The notes beneath the pieces are model-generated. The model saw nothing but the letters and a program-made list of their open reading frames with translations, made no database searches and was not told the origin of the DNA. A DNA stretch of 64,000 nt from Lepraria neglecta. Taxonomy: Eukaryota; Ascomycota; Lecanoromycetes; Lecanorales; Stereocaulaceae. The translations under genes and the position numbers were made by a program. Where the stretch lies: assembly GCA_033220425.1 (NCBI GenBank), contig CM065646.1:3045501-3109500 (forward strand), read 5' to 3'. Each line of letters opens with the position of its first letter. The first letter of the stretch is position 1. This document shows positions 28,729 through 44,055 of this stretch, piece by piece.

Positions 28729-29270
28729 GGTCCCCCAATGAATGCCCTGTATCAGTAGTCATCCCAATCTCCGTGAAGTTTGGTGCCTATTCATGGAAAG
28801 AAAGGGTTCTGGTTTGTCGTGGTCATTCAGCCAATCCATACTATTGATTCCTTCCATGCCACCTTCCTTCCCATCCACACCTATGCAGCCAACATCATAG
28901 CCTACCCACTGGTCCATAATGAATGCTGCTTGCGAGTAGTCATCCCCGGAAAGCCTTGTGAATTCATTGCCTATTCATGGGAAGAAAGGGTTCCAGTTGT
29001 GACGGGAGCTTAACCAATCCCCACTATTGACTCCTTTTCATCCTCCTTCCTTGCCATCCACCAATACGCAGAACAACGTCGAGGATCCATGGTTCCCGAT
29101 GAATGACGCTCGTGGCCAATCACCCTCCAAACGTCCTGTGAATTCTGATCTCTATTCATGGTAAGAAAAGGCTGTGGTTGTGGCAGCCGCTCAGTCGATC
29201 CGGACTATTGATTTCTTCAAGCCCACCTTCCTTTTCTTCCATCAACAACCCCCAAAGCAACACATAAACA
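28729..29270. repeat. Degenerate ~182-bp tandem repeat, three copies
   Basis: The string CTATTCATGG recurs at 28787, 28971 and 29152 (spacings 184 and 181). Each copy has the same order of landmarks: a CCNATGAATG-type string, AGTCATCCC-type, GTGAATT/GTGAAGT, CTATTCATGG, AAGAAA-GG, a CAATCC...ACTATTGA string, then CCACCTTCCTT and CATC. Copies differ at many positions. No long coding frame spans them. The block lies just upstream of the gene starting at 29417. Confidence 0.8.
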
Positions 29271-29416
29271 ACACGTGTCTGCCTGGATGCTACTCGATAA
29301 CACGTCCGATACTGTGTTATTCAAGACAATAAACAGCGGCAACGAACTTTTCTCGCGTCTAATTCAACAAACAACTCTCCACAACGCAAGTCAGTACTGA
29401 AACAACAAGCGAAAGA

Positions 29417-31109
29417 ATGGAGAACCAACACTCAGGTAAGACAATACGAAGCCTTAAGAGAGACACAAGACTGACCAACAGACGCGCTTCATGTCCATAG
29501 AAACCAGCTCTTAGCAACGCCCCCGCCAGGAACAGATCTGTTCTTAGATGCAACACAGTTTACTCCAAGTCGTCACCCAACGCCGCTTCGCGAAGTCATC
29601 AGCAAGATCGTCCACTCGATGCCGTCTAGTCCAGAAGACCACCCAGCAACAACGCCTTGGACTAAGCGATATTTTACTGTTCCCTCTGCTAAGAGCAAGG
29701 TGGTCCCTGAGTATAGCCTTGTACTAAAGCCGATGTCAGACAAACAAACAGAGGCGGCGGCACGACCGCGTCTATCAGTCCAAATCCCACCTCCATCATC
29801 GGACAGCGATGAGGTCCACACTTTACCGCATATGGCCCACCATGTTCCGTTTCAAGGGCTTTCGTCCAGGTCGCTTCATCCTGCAGGCCCGAGTGTTGCA
29901 GAACGACCAGTGCAATCAACCCTTAATGCACGCGCAACTGAGTTCGAGGACCTCTCCGGCTGTACACCCAAATCTAGCACAGCGACTTTGAAAGGAAGAC
30001 CAATGTATTCCCTCATAGCTGCAAAAGCAGCTAACAACGCAATCTACCAAGACGTTACTATCAACACCACTTCAAGCTCTCCATCTGAATGGGGTCTTTC
30101 CGGTCGTCGGCCTTACCCTACCGCGACGAGTCTAGCAGTTACACGGACACCATCACGCATCGCTGGACGAGTCACCGACCTAGGAGACCTTCCAGGACCG
30201 CTCTCATCAAACACCATGAGTCTGGCAGGCAAACCCTCGTACTCACGTGTAGCTGGACGCACACCTGTCCCCGCTGCCCTCCAAGCGAGAGCAACCCATA
30301 CAAATTCAAAGACTTGGGTCAATCCCCAGATCAAGGAACATGAAAAATGGCAGCAAATTGAGAGGAACATGAAGCGGATGTTCCACCGCTCTAACTGCGT
30401 TCCAATGACCTACCACGACTACCTACAGCATCGTGTCCTATTCCAGCAAGACCGCCAGGCCGAACACGCACGCAAGCTCGCCGACTTGCAAGCCTCCTCC
30501 CGACGAGGCCATCCCCGCCTACCAACTCCTGGGCCCAAAGTGAAGATCCTCCCCGCCTTCGGAGGAAAAGTGCTCAATGACAACCGAAGCGCTGCTCTAG
30601 CCATGCCTTCGATTTGGTGTCCGTGGTGGAAAGAAACGGAGCAGCATCCGCAAGCACTGTGGCCTTGTCCAGAGGAGATGAAAGAGGAGGGCGACGAGCG
30701 TATGACATCCGGCTTTCGACGCTTCCCTGCCATGCCGCGAGTGCCTGGCAACGCGACCGTAACATACAAGCAAAAGTTGCCCCTCAAGCCTGAGAAACTC
30801 GATAAAGTCTGGAGGAAGAAACACATCTTTGCGAGGATCCAGGCCGAGAGAGACGCCGAAGAAGCAAAGGCGAAGAAGGTCGAACAGGAGAAGGCGAGAC
30901 TCATGGCACTAAAAGAGTCTATTGATACCGTGGCAAAGGCCGTTTACTTGGGCTTGACACAAGCCGAGGCGCGAGCTAAGGTGGAGGTCGACGCCGAGGA
31001 ATCCGCTGAAAAGCTCGTGGCTGAAGATACAGCCAAAGAGGCGGAAGCCGAATATGAGGAGATGGAAGCGTTGGTTGGTCAAGGCCTGACGGATGCAATT
31101 AATTTCTAG
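29417..31109 (+). CDS. Orphan-type basic protein with an internal duplicated motif
   Basis: Exon 1 (29417-29435, MENQHS) joins across a 46-bp intron with a perfect CTGAC branch to exon 2 (29482-31109), giving 548 residues. Two related segments, ATEFEDLSGCTPKSSTATLK then GRPMYSLIAAKA, and VTDLGDLPGPLSSNTMSLAG then KPSYSRVAGRT, are about 76 residues apart and look like an ancient internal duplication. The middle is Trp/Arg-rich (NMKRMFHRSNCVPMTYHDY), and the C-terminus is a charged coiled coil (about residues 435-530) with EEAKAKKVEQEKARLMALKE. I do not recognise a domain. The function is unknown. Confidence 0.7.
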
Positions 31110-34248
<3,139 letters not shown>

Positions 34249-37129
34249 ATGGCAGAAGATCATTCTAAGGATTACAGTGCCGACAGCTCGGACAGAGAAG
34301 GGGTAGGCCCCTTCGAGATTGGACCAACGATGGGTTAATAACCAGGAATTTTGCTAACATATTTGGTAGGAGACCTTTGAAGATGCTCAAGACACCTCAT
34401 CCAGACCCGAATCGCTGGAGTCTTCGAGTTCTGTCCGCCCCCTGCCCAATGGCCGTCCATCGTCTACTGTCTCGACTCCCCGGGCATCCAAAGAGGAAAC
34501 AACCCCTCTTGAGCCAGATAGTCATGGTGCCGGTCCGCAGAAAGAAGAAATACCTACTAAATCTCCACTACTGACCGCACACCGAATCTCGGCAACTTCC
34601 CTTGACGATGTGCAGCTTGACGGGACCAATGACAGCAGTTCAATCAGATCAGGCTCTGCCCCTACCACATTTACGGAAAAAGATATGGCTACATCCCCTC
34701 CTAAGTTGCCTTTTAGAGGGCAAGGTCTCTCTGGAAACCTCCCTTCAATACCATGGGGCCCCCCTCCACCTCTCGCTCCAAAGGCAACCGCAACCGTGCC
34801 AACCCCTTCTCCTACACCAGCTCCGCGAAAGCTCGGCATGAGCTTTTCGTGGCTTTCAAGGAGCGGTTCTGCAAACAAAGAGACTATACCAGCCCCTAGC
34901 CCTTCCCCCAACGCCCACGACCGGCGAAATACCGTAACTTCAATGGCATCCATGAACTCGAACCCCGAGCTAATGCTGAGCAAGTTGGACGAAGGCCAGG
35001 ACTTTGACAGTTCAGCTGGGGCTAAACGACAAAGGAACAGTCTGCGAGAAAGGTTCAAGATGCTTCGAATGAGAGAAGAAGCCGGCATACAATCTTTGGA
35101 GGGGCAGGAAGTTGGATCACCGACTGGCAGCGGAGGAGCTTTGGCAGGCTTAATCGGTCGAAGTGCAAGTCTGGGACTCGGTATTGGGAGTCCCACAAGT
35201 GTTGCAGATGAGAAAGAGGGTGGTCTCGCTGCTAGTCCTCTTCAATCACCAGTTGCAGCTGCGCCTTCAACAATGCCCTCAGTCACCAACCCTAACCTCG
35301 CTCCTGGCACCGCATCCGGTGTTTCTGCCGGGCCTTCTGCAATGACGGATCCTGCGGCCCCTGTCGATTGGGATCTTTGGCAATCCGTCGTTTATGAAGG
35401 ACCCTCAGCTGTCGCGAGAACGAGTGCTGAGGAGCTCAGCGTTGCCATTGCAAGCGGCATCCCCAGTGCTATTCGAGGCGTTGTATGGCAGGTCTTGGCT
35501 CAGAGTAAGAATGAAGAGCTGGAAACTGTATATCGGGAGCTGGTCGTCCGTGGTACCGATAAAGATAAGGATACAATGCCTATTCCGAACGGCCATCAAC
35601 CACCGAGTAGTACCGTGAACAGCAACGGGAAAAAGAAGGATTCAGTGGCCTCGTCCTCATCGTCAATACACTCAGGTCACTCTACACCAGCAACATCAGC
35701 AACTAACGGCCTGACATCTCCATCTTCATCACAAGGAAAAGACACAGAAAGTATCATGAAGCTGCAGGCAGCAATGATGGCTGAGCGCAAGAAGAAAGCA
35801 AAAGAGGACGCTGCTACTCTGCAGAAGTTAGAGAAGGTCATCAAAAAAGACCTGGGCGCCCGAACGAGTTATTCTAAATTTGCTGTGGCTGCTGGGCTTC
35901 AAGAAGGATTATTTGGGGTATGCAAAGCCTACGCGTTATTCGACGAAGGCGTAGGCTATGCTCAGGGTATGAATTTCTTGGTCATGCCTTTGCTCTTTAA
36001 CGTAAGTGAACTAAAGACTCTACAAGGAGACTCATCTGACATTCATCCAGATGCCCGAAGAAGAAGCTTTCTGTCTGCTTGTGCGGCTCATGAATCAATA
36101 CCACCTTCGCGAAATGTTTATACAAGATATGCCTGGCCTACATCTCCATCTATATCAATTTGAGAGGTTGCTGGAAGACCTTGAGCCAGCGCTCTATTGC
36201 CATCTCCATCGAAGAGGAGTGGCCCCACAACTATACGCCACCCAATGGTTCCTCACCCTGTTCGCATACCGTTTCCCTCTCCAGCTGGTCCTCCGTGTCT
36301 ATGATCTCATCCTTAGTGAAGGCCTTGAAGGAGCCATTCTCAAATTTGGCATTGTTTTGATGCAGAAAAACGCCGAGACTTTACTCGGAATGAACGATAT
36401 GTCCGGTCTTACGAATTTCCTAAAGGACCGACTTTTCGATGTCTACATAGATCAGGCACCCTCTTCAACTTCAAGACTTGAATCAGGTTTCTTTGGCAGT
36501 TCCGGTGGCATTGACAAGGAAGTCTATCGTGCCGATCTCCTTGTACAAGACGCTTGTGCTGTGAAAATCACACCTGAAGCATTGAAGAGCTATACAGCTG
36601 AATGGGAAGAGAAGCAACGAGCAGAAAAAGAAAGAGAGGCAGAACTGGAATCACTTCGAACAGCTAATGCGTCTCTTGCACTTAAAGTCCGATCACTGGA
36701 AGAGAGGACCGAGAAGTCGGACACAGAGCATGTGCAAATGGCCTCAGAGCTCGTCCGGACGAAGGTTGAAAACCAAGAGCTGCAGGACAGCGTCGAAAGC
36801 CTAAAAGACCAAGTGGAGGAATTGCGGAATATGGTGGAAAGACAACCAGAAGAAGTCGAAAATAGGCTCAAGGAGGAAATGGATCGGATAATGAAGAGAA
36901 ACGTGGAAGTCCAAAACGAGAATAGGAGTTTGGAGGAGCAGATGGCGGATATGGAGAAGGCTTTGGTGGAAACGAAGATGCAGAATGCAGAGGTAAGGAA
37001 CTCCCTCCTCCACTAGAGCTGAATGGGGGGAATTTCAATGAAAGGGTCGCTGACACTGGCTAGATCTCCTCCGAGCATGACAACATGAAGCAAAAGTGGA
37101 ACGACTTGCGGAGGGCCATCGAAGCCTGA
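34249..37129 (+). CDS. GYP5-like TBC-domain Rab GTPase-activating protein
   Basis: Exons 34249-34302, 34370-36001, 36051-36992 and 37064-37129 give 897 residues. All introns are in phase; the first has a perfect CTAAC branch. A disordered Ser/Pro-rich N-terminal half is followed by a TBC domain from about residue 370, beginning IPSAIRGVVWQVLAQ. It contains the arginine-finger motif VIKKDLGART (IxxDxxR) and the glutamine-finger motif GYAQGMNFLVMPLLFN (YxQG), so both catalytic residues are present. The C-terminal ~200 residues are coiled coil (EEKQRAEKEREAELESLRTA). In yeast Gyp5/Gyl1 act on Ypt1/Sec4 in Golgi export and polarised growth. A Ser-rich insert splits the TBC start from its arginine-finger helix. 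Confidence 0.9.
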
Positions 37130-38036
37130 GACAAAACCCAATTATTATTTGTCGTTTCCCTACCATCGTATACATGCTGTTTTGGTCTGCGATCAAGCGA
37201 GTAGATGCCTCGTTCATTAGGAATGTACCTTATCTGGGACTGCATTGGCGGCTGCATACCGTTTGGCGTTGAAACACTTATGGGAATATCTGATTAGCGA
37301 GCGAGCATGTATACCCAAGATTGCCTTTACGGCTGTGCCAAAATATGTATCTTGTCCAGCATATCTGAACAGAGGGAGGGGTTTCGTCCCCTGCTAGCGT
37401 ATTCGCTACCTAGTAACACCCCACTCGCGTCTCCCCGTCTGACGTCTTATCTCACAAAAGCCACAAGCCATTTTAGCCCATCAACTACGAAGGCCTGTGG
37501 TCTACCAACAACGTATGGCGACACTCGGCAAAATTTCCCTGCTCCCCACCGCTGAAAATTGGTTTAAGTCCCTTTACACTATCAACCACTCGAAGCCCTG
37601 GTGATCAGCTTGCAACACTCCTACTGTGCCTTCGCCGTAGGCCTTTGGCGAGTCCGACGGCCTCGTGAACATTCCAAATAGTACTGGTCATTCGTTCGAG
37701 TTCTTTGCGTGGAGATTTTCGTCCAATGAGTAAATACCGTAGATGCTATGGCATACATTTGGCGCGAGGGTGGGTATGAGAACAAGCTGGACTTTGCGTC
37801 GGGGAGCTTGTAGCTCCTTGAGTGCGAGCGGACAGATCTCGTGTGCGAGATGGCGATGAGAAGGTTGGTTGTGGGTAATATAAAGGGCAGGGTGTATGCT
37901 CATCCATTACCTGCGTTATGACTTGAATTGTGTAGGAGCAAGTTATCAGGCCATAGCTATCTCTTCCGTTTAGCGAGCTAGCATGCCTGCCGATCTATGA
38001 CTATCCGATGGTGCAAGTGTTCTGCTGTAGACGATC
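37130..38036. other. Intergenic between convergent genes
   Basis: 907 bases with no gene that I can support. Confidence 0.5.
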
Positions 38037-38509
38037 TCATGCCGTACTCGTGGACCTCTGGCCAGGCTCTTTCCCCGAAGAGTCGACCGCAACTGTAGAG
38101 GGAGCCGCCGTCCAGATCGAAGACGTTTGGTTGCGAACCCATTCACGGATCTAACATCCCGTCAGCAAGCCTAAACAACATACACATTCCTAGCAGAGAT
38201 CCAAATACGTACCCCGGCAAAAGGCTTAGTATCCCTCCCAGCCATCTCTCCCCAATCCATAAAAAGCACTCCATATACCAGCACAAACAAACAGCTCCCC
38301 CATGCCGCCAATTTTACCCCCTTAACCCAGCGTGGTCGAGCCCACTTCAGCTTCGCTCGCCGCCGGTACTTGCGTTCGAAGCGGAATTGGTGCTTAGGAT
38401 GGAGTTTTGTGAAGTCGGGCGGCCATTGCTTTTGCGCTTTGTAGGGGTTGTTGTGGATTGTGAGCTTGGGGAGGGCGGAGGATAGGCGGCGGAAGGAGGG
38501 TCTGAGCAT
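38037..38509 (-). CDS. Conserved small fungal membrane protein, probably mitochondrial
   Basis: Exon 1 (38213-38509) starts MLRPSFRRLSSALPKLTIHN, an Arg/Ser-rich, acid-free presequence-like N-terminus. Exon 2 (38037-38150) reads IREWVRNQTSSIWTAAPS. The 62-bp intron keeps phase, giving 136 residues. The core NNPYKAQKQWPPDFTKLHPK and HQFRFERKYRRRAKLKWARP is followed by one helix (LAAWGSCLFVLVYGVLFMDW). I recall close relatives across Pezizomycotina with no experimental role. A mitochondrial inner-membrane location is inferred from the presequence and basic pre-helix region. Confidence 0.75.
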
Positions 38510-38848
38510 GTTGTTTGCTGACTCGCGTAATCGTGTAGACAATGAGGATCAACCCAGCAGAATGTGCTGAATAAGGAGTTGCAGTTGTCCAGAGAGTTGC
38601 GGCGTTCGTTTCGTAGGGCTCGGAGAAAAAGCGCGCTAGCAGGGGTGGTCGAATATCAACATCAGAGTCACAAAAGTTACGTTGACTCACTAGCTTACCA
38701 CGGTCTATAAAGTAATATCTATGTTCGCATGTTACATGGACTGAATCCCTACAGACTGCGAATTACGCACTGCTTGCCCCAGAAGACACGCCTACTTTGT
38801 CCTCCGAAGTCCTCGAGACAAGGGTCAACACTGTTTCCTTCTCCAGTC
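38510..38848. promoter_or_regulatory. Divergent promoter region before leucyl-tRNA synthetase
   Basis: 339 bases between the start of the small membrane protein and the start at 38849 must hold both promoters. No specific element identified. Confidence 0.45.
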
Positions 38849-41800
38849 ATGGCAGCTCCTAACGGCGCCATTGGTGCCATGGATCCCAAGAATGCGACGG
38901 CGAAGACTCTGAAAATGGAGAATGTGAGCTAGCTGCCTCCGATAAATGGCGAAAGAGCTAATAGGGTTCATCCAGACGGAAAAACGAGACACTTTGATCG
39001 AGATTGAAAAAAGATACCAAAAGAAATGGCAGGAAGCCGGAGTGTTCAACGCAGACGCCCCTTCAACGTCTGAAATACCTATGGGATCAATACCTGCAGC
39101 CGAAATACGGAAGAAGCATCCCAAATACTTTGCTACATTCGCATACCCTTACATGAATGGAACACTACATGCAGGTCACAGTTTCACTGTCAGCAAGGTC
39201 GAATTCACAGCCGGCTTCTCGAGGATGCAGGGAAAGCGCGTTTTGTTCCCGTTAGGATTTCATTGCACGGGCATGCCGATCAAAGCGTGCGCAGACAAGC
39301 TTACGGAGGACGTTCGCAAGTTTGGGCAGAACTTTGAGAAGTACGAGGACGAGGACCTAGGCGGTGTCGGGCAAACCGAGCAGGCCCCTGCACCTACGCA
39401 GGCTCAGACGAAGGATGATATTACGAAGTTCACCTCGAAGAAGGGAAAGGCTGCGGCAAAGACGGTCAAAATGAAGTACCAGTTCCAAATTATGCTTGCC
39501 TTGGGTATACCGAGAGAGGAGATCCACAAATTCTCGGATGCCAATTACTGGCTAAAGTACTTCCCTCCAATTTGCAAAGACGACCTAAACAATTTTGGAG
39601 CCCGGATAGACTGGAGGCGTTCTATGACTACGACCGATGCGAACCCCTACTACGATGCCTTCGTACGATGGCAGATGAATCGCCTGAAGGATTTGAACAA
39701 GATACAGTATGGTGTCCGATATACAATTTACTCGCCAAAAGACGGACAACCATGTATGGACCACGATCGGACAGAAGGCGAGGGTGTTGCTCCTCAGGAC
39801 TACACAGCCCTGAAACTTAAAGTCAAAGAGTGGGCATCAAAAGCTGCGGAGAAGATAAAAGGAAAGATTCCAGAAGGAGCAAATGTCTATTTTGTCCCCG
39901 CGACTCTTAGGCCCGAGACGATGTATGGGCAGACGTGTTGTTTTGTTGGGCCTAAAATCAACTACGGTGTTTTCAAGCTATCAGAAAACGAGTACTATGT
40001 AGTAACCAAACGTGCTGCTTGGAACATGGCATTCCAAGGAACATTTTTCAAAGGCGACAACTTTGCCCGGGATGCTAGTGAGCTTCCTGCTGTGCTAGAG
40101 CTACTAGGTTCAGAAGTTGTTGGTACCCTTGTCAATGCACCCCTCTCGATCCACAAACAGGGTGTGCGGATTTTGCCCATGGACTCGGTTCTGCCGAGCA
40201 AGGGCACAGGTGTTGTGACCTCGGTACCCTCAGACAGCCCTGATGATTATGCAACAGTCAAAGATCTAGCCAAGAAGGCAGAGTACTATGGCATAAAGAA
40301 AGAATGGGCTGAGCTGGAAATCTCGCCAATTATTGAGACACCGTCGTATGGAAACATTACTGCCAAATTCTTGGTGGAGAAGATGAAGATCAACTCGCCA
40401 AAGGATGCGAAACAACTTGCAGAAGCCAAAGACTTGGCCTACAAGGAGGGCTACTATAAGGGTACGATGCTGATCGGCGACTTCAAGGGCCAGCCTGTCG
40501 AAGTAGCGAAGCCTAAGGTTAGAGAAGCTCTGATCAAGAGTGGTGAAGCTTTTGAATATGCTGAACCCAATGGTCATGTTGTCAGCCGTAGCGGAGACGA
40601 ATGTGTCACTGCGTACCTTGGACAATGGTTCTTGAACTATGGCGAGAACGATCCTGAATGGCGAGACACCGTCCTTGATCACGTGAAAAACGGAATGGAA
40701 ACGTATTCCTCGGAGACCCAGAACGGGCTCGAAAAGAATTTGGACTGGCTAAACCGATGGGCATGCGCAAGAACCTATGGACTTGGTTCAAAGCTTCCAT
40801 GGGATCCAAAATTCCTTGTGGAGAGTCTTAGCGACAGCACGGTTTACATGGCCTATTACACGATCTCGTACTTACTGCACAGCGATATCTTTGGGACCAA
40901 GCGTGGAGTTCTCGACATCAAGCCAGAGCAGATGATTGACGAAGTCTGGGACTATGTCTACTGCCGACGAGAGCTTAGTGATGAACTTAGGAAATCATGC
41001 GGCATCAGCAAAGCAGACCTGGAGACGATGAGACGAGAATTCGAGTACTGGTACCCCCTGGACATGAACTCCTCCGGCAAAGATCTCATTCCCAACCATC
41101 TAACCTTCTTCCTCTACGTCCACCTTGCCTTGTTCCCCAAGGAGTACTGGCCTCAGAGTGTGCGAGCGAACGGACATCTACTACTCAACGGCGGCAAGAT
41201 GAGCAAAAGCACTGGCAATTTCCTAACTCTAAAAGACGCGGTAGATAAATTTGGAGCAGATGCATGCCGAATATCGCTAGCAGATGCGGGAGATGGAGTG
41301 GAAGATGCCAATTTCGAAGAAGCTGTCGCGAATCAGATCATCCTCCGAATGTATACCCTCAAAGAATGGTGCGAAGAAGTGATCAAAGACGAGAAGCTGC
41401 GTACAGGCCCAGCGGATGAGCTCTGGGACCAGCTCTTCGACAATGAAATCAACTCCCTCGTCCATGAAGCTGGGCAACATTACGAAGCGTAAGTAACCCC
41501 CTTCCCAGACATTACTTCTTACCAGAATCGTTCTAACACTCTCCCAGCCTCGATTACAAAGTCGCACTCAAATCAGCCCTCTACGACTTTACCTCCTCCC
41601 GCGACTTCTACCGTGAGGCCACCATCGCCGCCGGCCTCCCCATGAGCCGCACTCTCATAGAACGCTACATAACCCTCCAAGCCCTAATCCTCACGCCCAT
41701 CGCCCCACACTGGGCCGACTACATCTGGCAAGAAGTCCTCCACAACAAGGACACGATACAAAACGCGCTCTGGCCGTCTGTTCCAGCCGCGGATCCTTCG

Positions 41801-42370
41801 CTAACAGCTGCACGAGAATACGTACGATCTACTAGTTCAGCAATCACATCGGCGGAAGCTGCGCAGCTGAAACGCAAGGCGAGGGGGAAAGAAACCACAT
41901 TCGATCCTAAAAAGCCGAAGAAGTTGTCAATCTTCTACGCTGCTTCCTACCCAGCGTGGCAATCCACCTACATTGAGATCGTCCGCGAGAGCTTCGACGC
42001 CCTCAGCCTGCATATCGATGAGAAACAACTTAACACGCGTGTCCAGGCGCAAGGCAAACAGGAAATGAAACGCGCGATGCCGTTTGTGCAAGGATTGAAG
42101 AAGAGACTTATGGCTGGCGAGAAGGGTGATGTTGTCTTTGAGCGGAAATTACCGTTTGTGGAGGGTGAGGTGCTTCAGAAGATGGTTAAAGGGTTGACAA
42201 GGACGACGGGATGTAAGTTTGTTGAGGTTGTAAGCATTGAGGGGGAGGAAAACGAGAAGGTCGGTATTGTGGTGGTTGGGGAACAGGAAGGAGAGAAAAG
42301 GGGAGAGATGCCGAGTGTTGCGGGGCAGGCGACGCCAGGGAATCCGAGTTTTCATTTTGAGAATATCTAG
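38849..42370 (+). CDS. CDC60: Cytosolic leucyl-tRNA synthetase
   Basis: Exons 38849-38923, 38976-41488 and 41548-42370 give 1136 residues, the usual length of cytosolic fungal LeuRS. Exon 1 (MAAPNGAIGAMDPKNATAKT) joins to TEKRDTLIEIEKRYQKKWQE. The class I signatures are YPYMNGTLHAGHSFT (HIGH-type, HAGH) and NGGKMSKSTGNF (KMSKS). Between them lies the CP1 editing insertion (VYFVPATLRPETMYGQT; GTGVVTSVPSDSPDDYATV). The C-terminal anticodon/tRNA-binding part is in exon 3. The enzyme charges tRNA-Leu in the cytosol. The third exon follows a CTAAC branch and CCCAG acceptor. Confidence 0.96.
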
Positions 42371-42477
42371 GGTGAGGGTTCTAAGGCATAGACACGGTTA
42401 ACTAGCCGATTCTGAGTGGAAATCTCTGAGATTGTAGCTCTGATAGATATTGCGGCATCTTCACGATAAGCCCTGCT

Positions 42478-42756
42478 TTAGGAAACCGCATCTCTTAGCT
42501 TTGCAAGCTCTGGCGAATCCCACTGAGGCATGTCAGCTACGTTGCTCGCCCTCTTTTGATTTCGCTCATCTATAGCCCTTTCGCTACCAGCTTGCGCCTG
42601 TAATACGTCCCCTTCTTTCCATTGACGACCTAGGTATATGAATGGAGTCGTCGCGGCGACGATAGGGCTCCAGGCGTATGTGTTCACGACTAATTTCATG
42701 GTCAGACATGAGATGACGAGGCCGGTAGGATACTTACGCCCTATGAAGCGAAACAT
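42478..42756 (-). CDS. Very small membrane-associated protein, unnamed
   Basis: Exon 1 (42738-42756, MFRFIG) and exon 2 (42478-42689) join in phase over a 48-bp intron with donor GTAAGT and a CTGAC branch, giving 76 residues; a further 5' exon near 42900 is possible. The helix NTYAWSPIVAATTPFIYLG follows the splice site directly, then a charged tail. The splice position and the AWxPI string resemble the Met-Trp family copy at 44056-44554 (LAWAPISLTLAILYL), but the DPPSGS block is missing, so membership is only tentative. Confidence 0.5.
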   Translation of the reverse strand: MFRFIGRKYPTGLVISCLTMKLVVNTYAWSPIVAATTPFIYLGRQWKEGDVLQAQAGSERAIDERNQKRASNVADMPQWDSPELAKLRDAVS

Positions 42757-43130
42757 CGTTGTTCTGTTATACAAAGTGGGATGGCAGAACGAGGGCTTTG
42801 GGGTCTTAAGTAGAGCTATGAGTCACTTACGCTAGAAACGCATGTTCCGAAATACCCCGAATATACTAACCATTTTGTTCGACTCGGGCATGATCAATTC
42901 TACTTTCTGTGAACTTCATTCACACCATTTGATAGTAAACCATCGCCAGGCATCTTGTATGGCAACCCAGAGCATAGTTTAATTTATCTAACAGATTTCA
43001 CCCCAACCCCAACGAGAATACGACACGCGCCGCCCATCACGCCAGACACAGCTTCAAACAAAACACTTTTACCCCGTCACCAACTTGCCCAGAAGCCTCT
43101 ACAGCATCATGCTCCTTTTCCTATTCCTTC

Positions 43131-43541
43131 TTCTCCTCCATCATCTTCTTTGGCTCCTGAACAGCTATTCTTCCCTGCTTCAATGCCTCCAAAAGCTTCA
43201 GCGTCGCGCACGGCTTTCCGCCCTCGTTACACTCGTCCTCGCGCTTCTTGGTGAGTCGGTATTGGAGTTGAGATCTTCGCTGATCGAGTGTGGTCTTGAG
43301 ATGCCAGATTGCTGGAACGTTTAACTCGTGCTGGCCCTACTCGAGAGATTAGAGTGAGCCGGATAGTGGATCGCGGTTGTTTTTCAGAATATGATATGCG
43401 GATGAGCTTGTGGCTCCTGATGTCCCTCCGATAGATAGGAGGACTGGAACATCTGTTAGCTGGGTTGATGTAACGTGTTGGTGGGGAAATTTTCTTACTC
43501 TCTGCTCTGCTCAGTCCTTTGGTTACTTTTGGCCTCCACAC
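43131..43541 (-). pseudogene. Met-Trp family, broken copy
   Basis: On the minus strand the start position reads GTG-TGG instead of ATG-TGG (43536-43541), followed by RPKVTKGLSRAE and a GTAAGA donor. The next exon reads VPVLLSIGGTSGATSSSAYH then NNRDPLSGSL, after which two in-frame stops occur. Beyond these the family C-terminus is clear: IWHLKTTLDQRRSQLQYRL, then ECNEGGKPCATLKLLEALKQ, ending at 43131. The sister copy at 44056-44554 has the intact equivalents. A lost start codon plus two stops make this a likely pseudogene, unless an unusual intron removes the stops. Confidence 0.65.
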
Positions 43542-44055
43542 ACTTTTGGACTCTGATCGAGGTTTGGAAGACTTTGTTCAGGAAGGTGATGTTATCAATG
43601 TGCATTGCTAAGGTCGAGGCTCTCGAGCCCCAGAATGTGCTGATTTGAATTGTGGAGTTCCCGGTCTTGGTACCCTCGAATGAGTGGATTTGAGGAGTTC
43701 TCGCCACGACGGGGCTGAAACAACAGTCACCAGCATCACGAGGGAAAAATCTCAAGTCATAGAGGGTCAGAGGTTCTGTCTGGATTTGGTTTTGTACACA
43801 TGAGATAAGTTGTTTCTATGTCAAATTCTATCTATTCTCCTCGATCACTCTTTGTTACGTGGATAAGAGACGAAATAAATGCAATTCCCCGATGAACAAC
43901 TCGCACTCCAAACTCGCAAGCAAGAAAGTTGACCGACAGATATAGGAATAAATTCTAGGGCAGTCTTTCGCTCTATCGAAAAGCATTGTTTCCCCCAAGC
44001 CGAGAAAAGTAAACATGAATCGACTATAGTAAAAAGCATCTCTTATCCTATTATC
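43542..44055. other. Intergenic between family copies
   Basis: Spacer of about 510 bases in the minus-strand family array; no gene. Confidence 0.45.
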
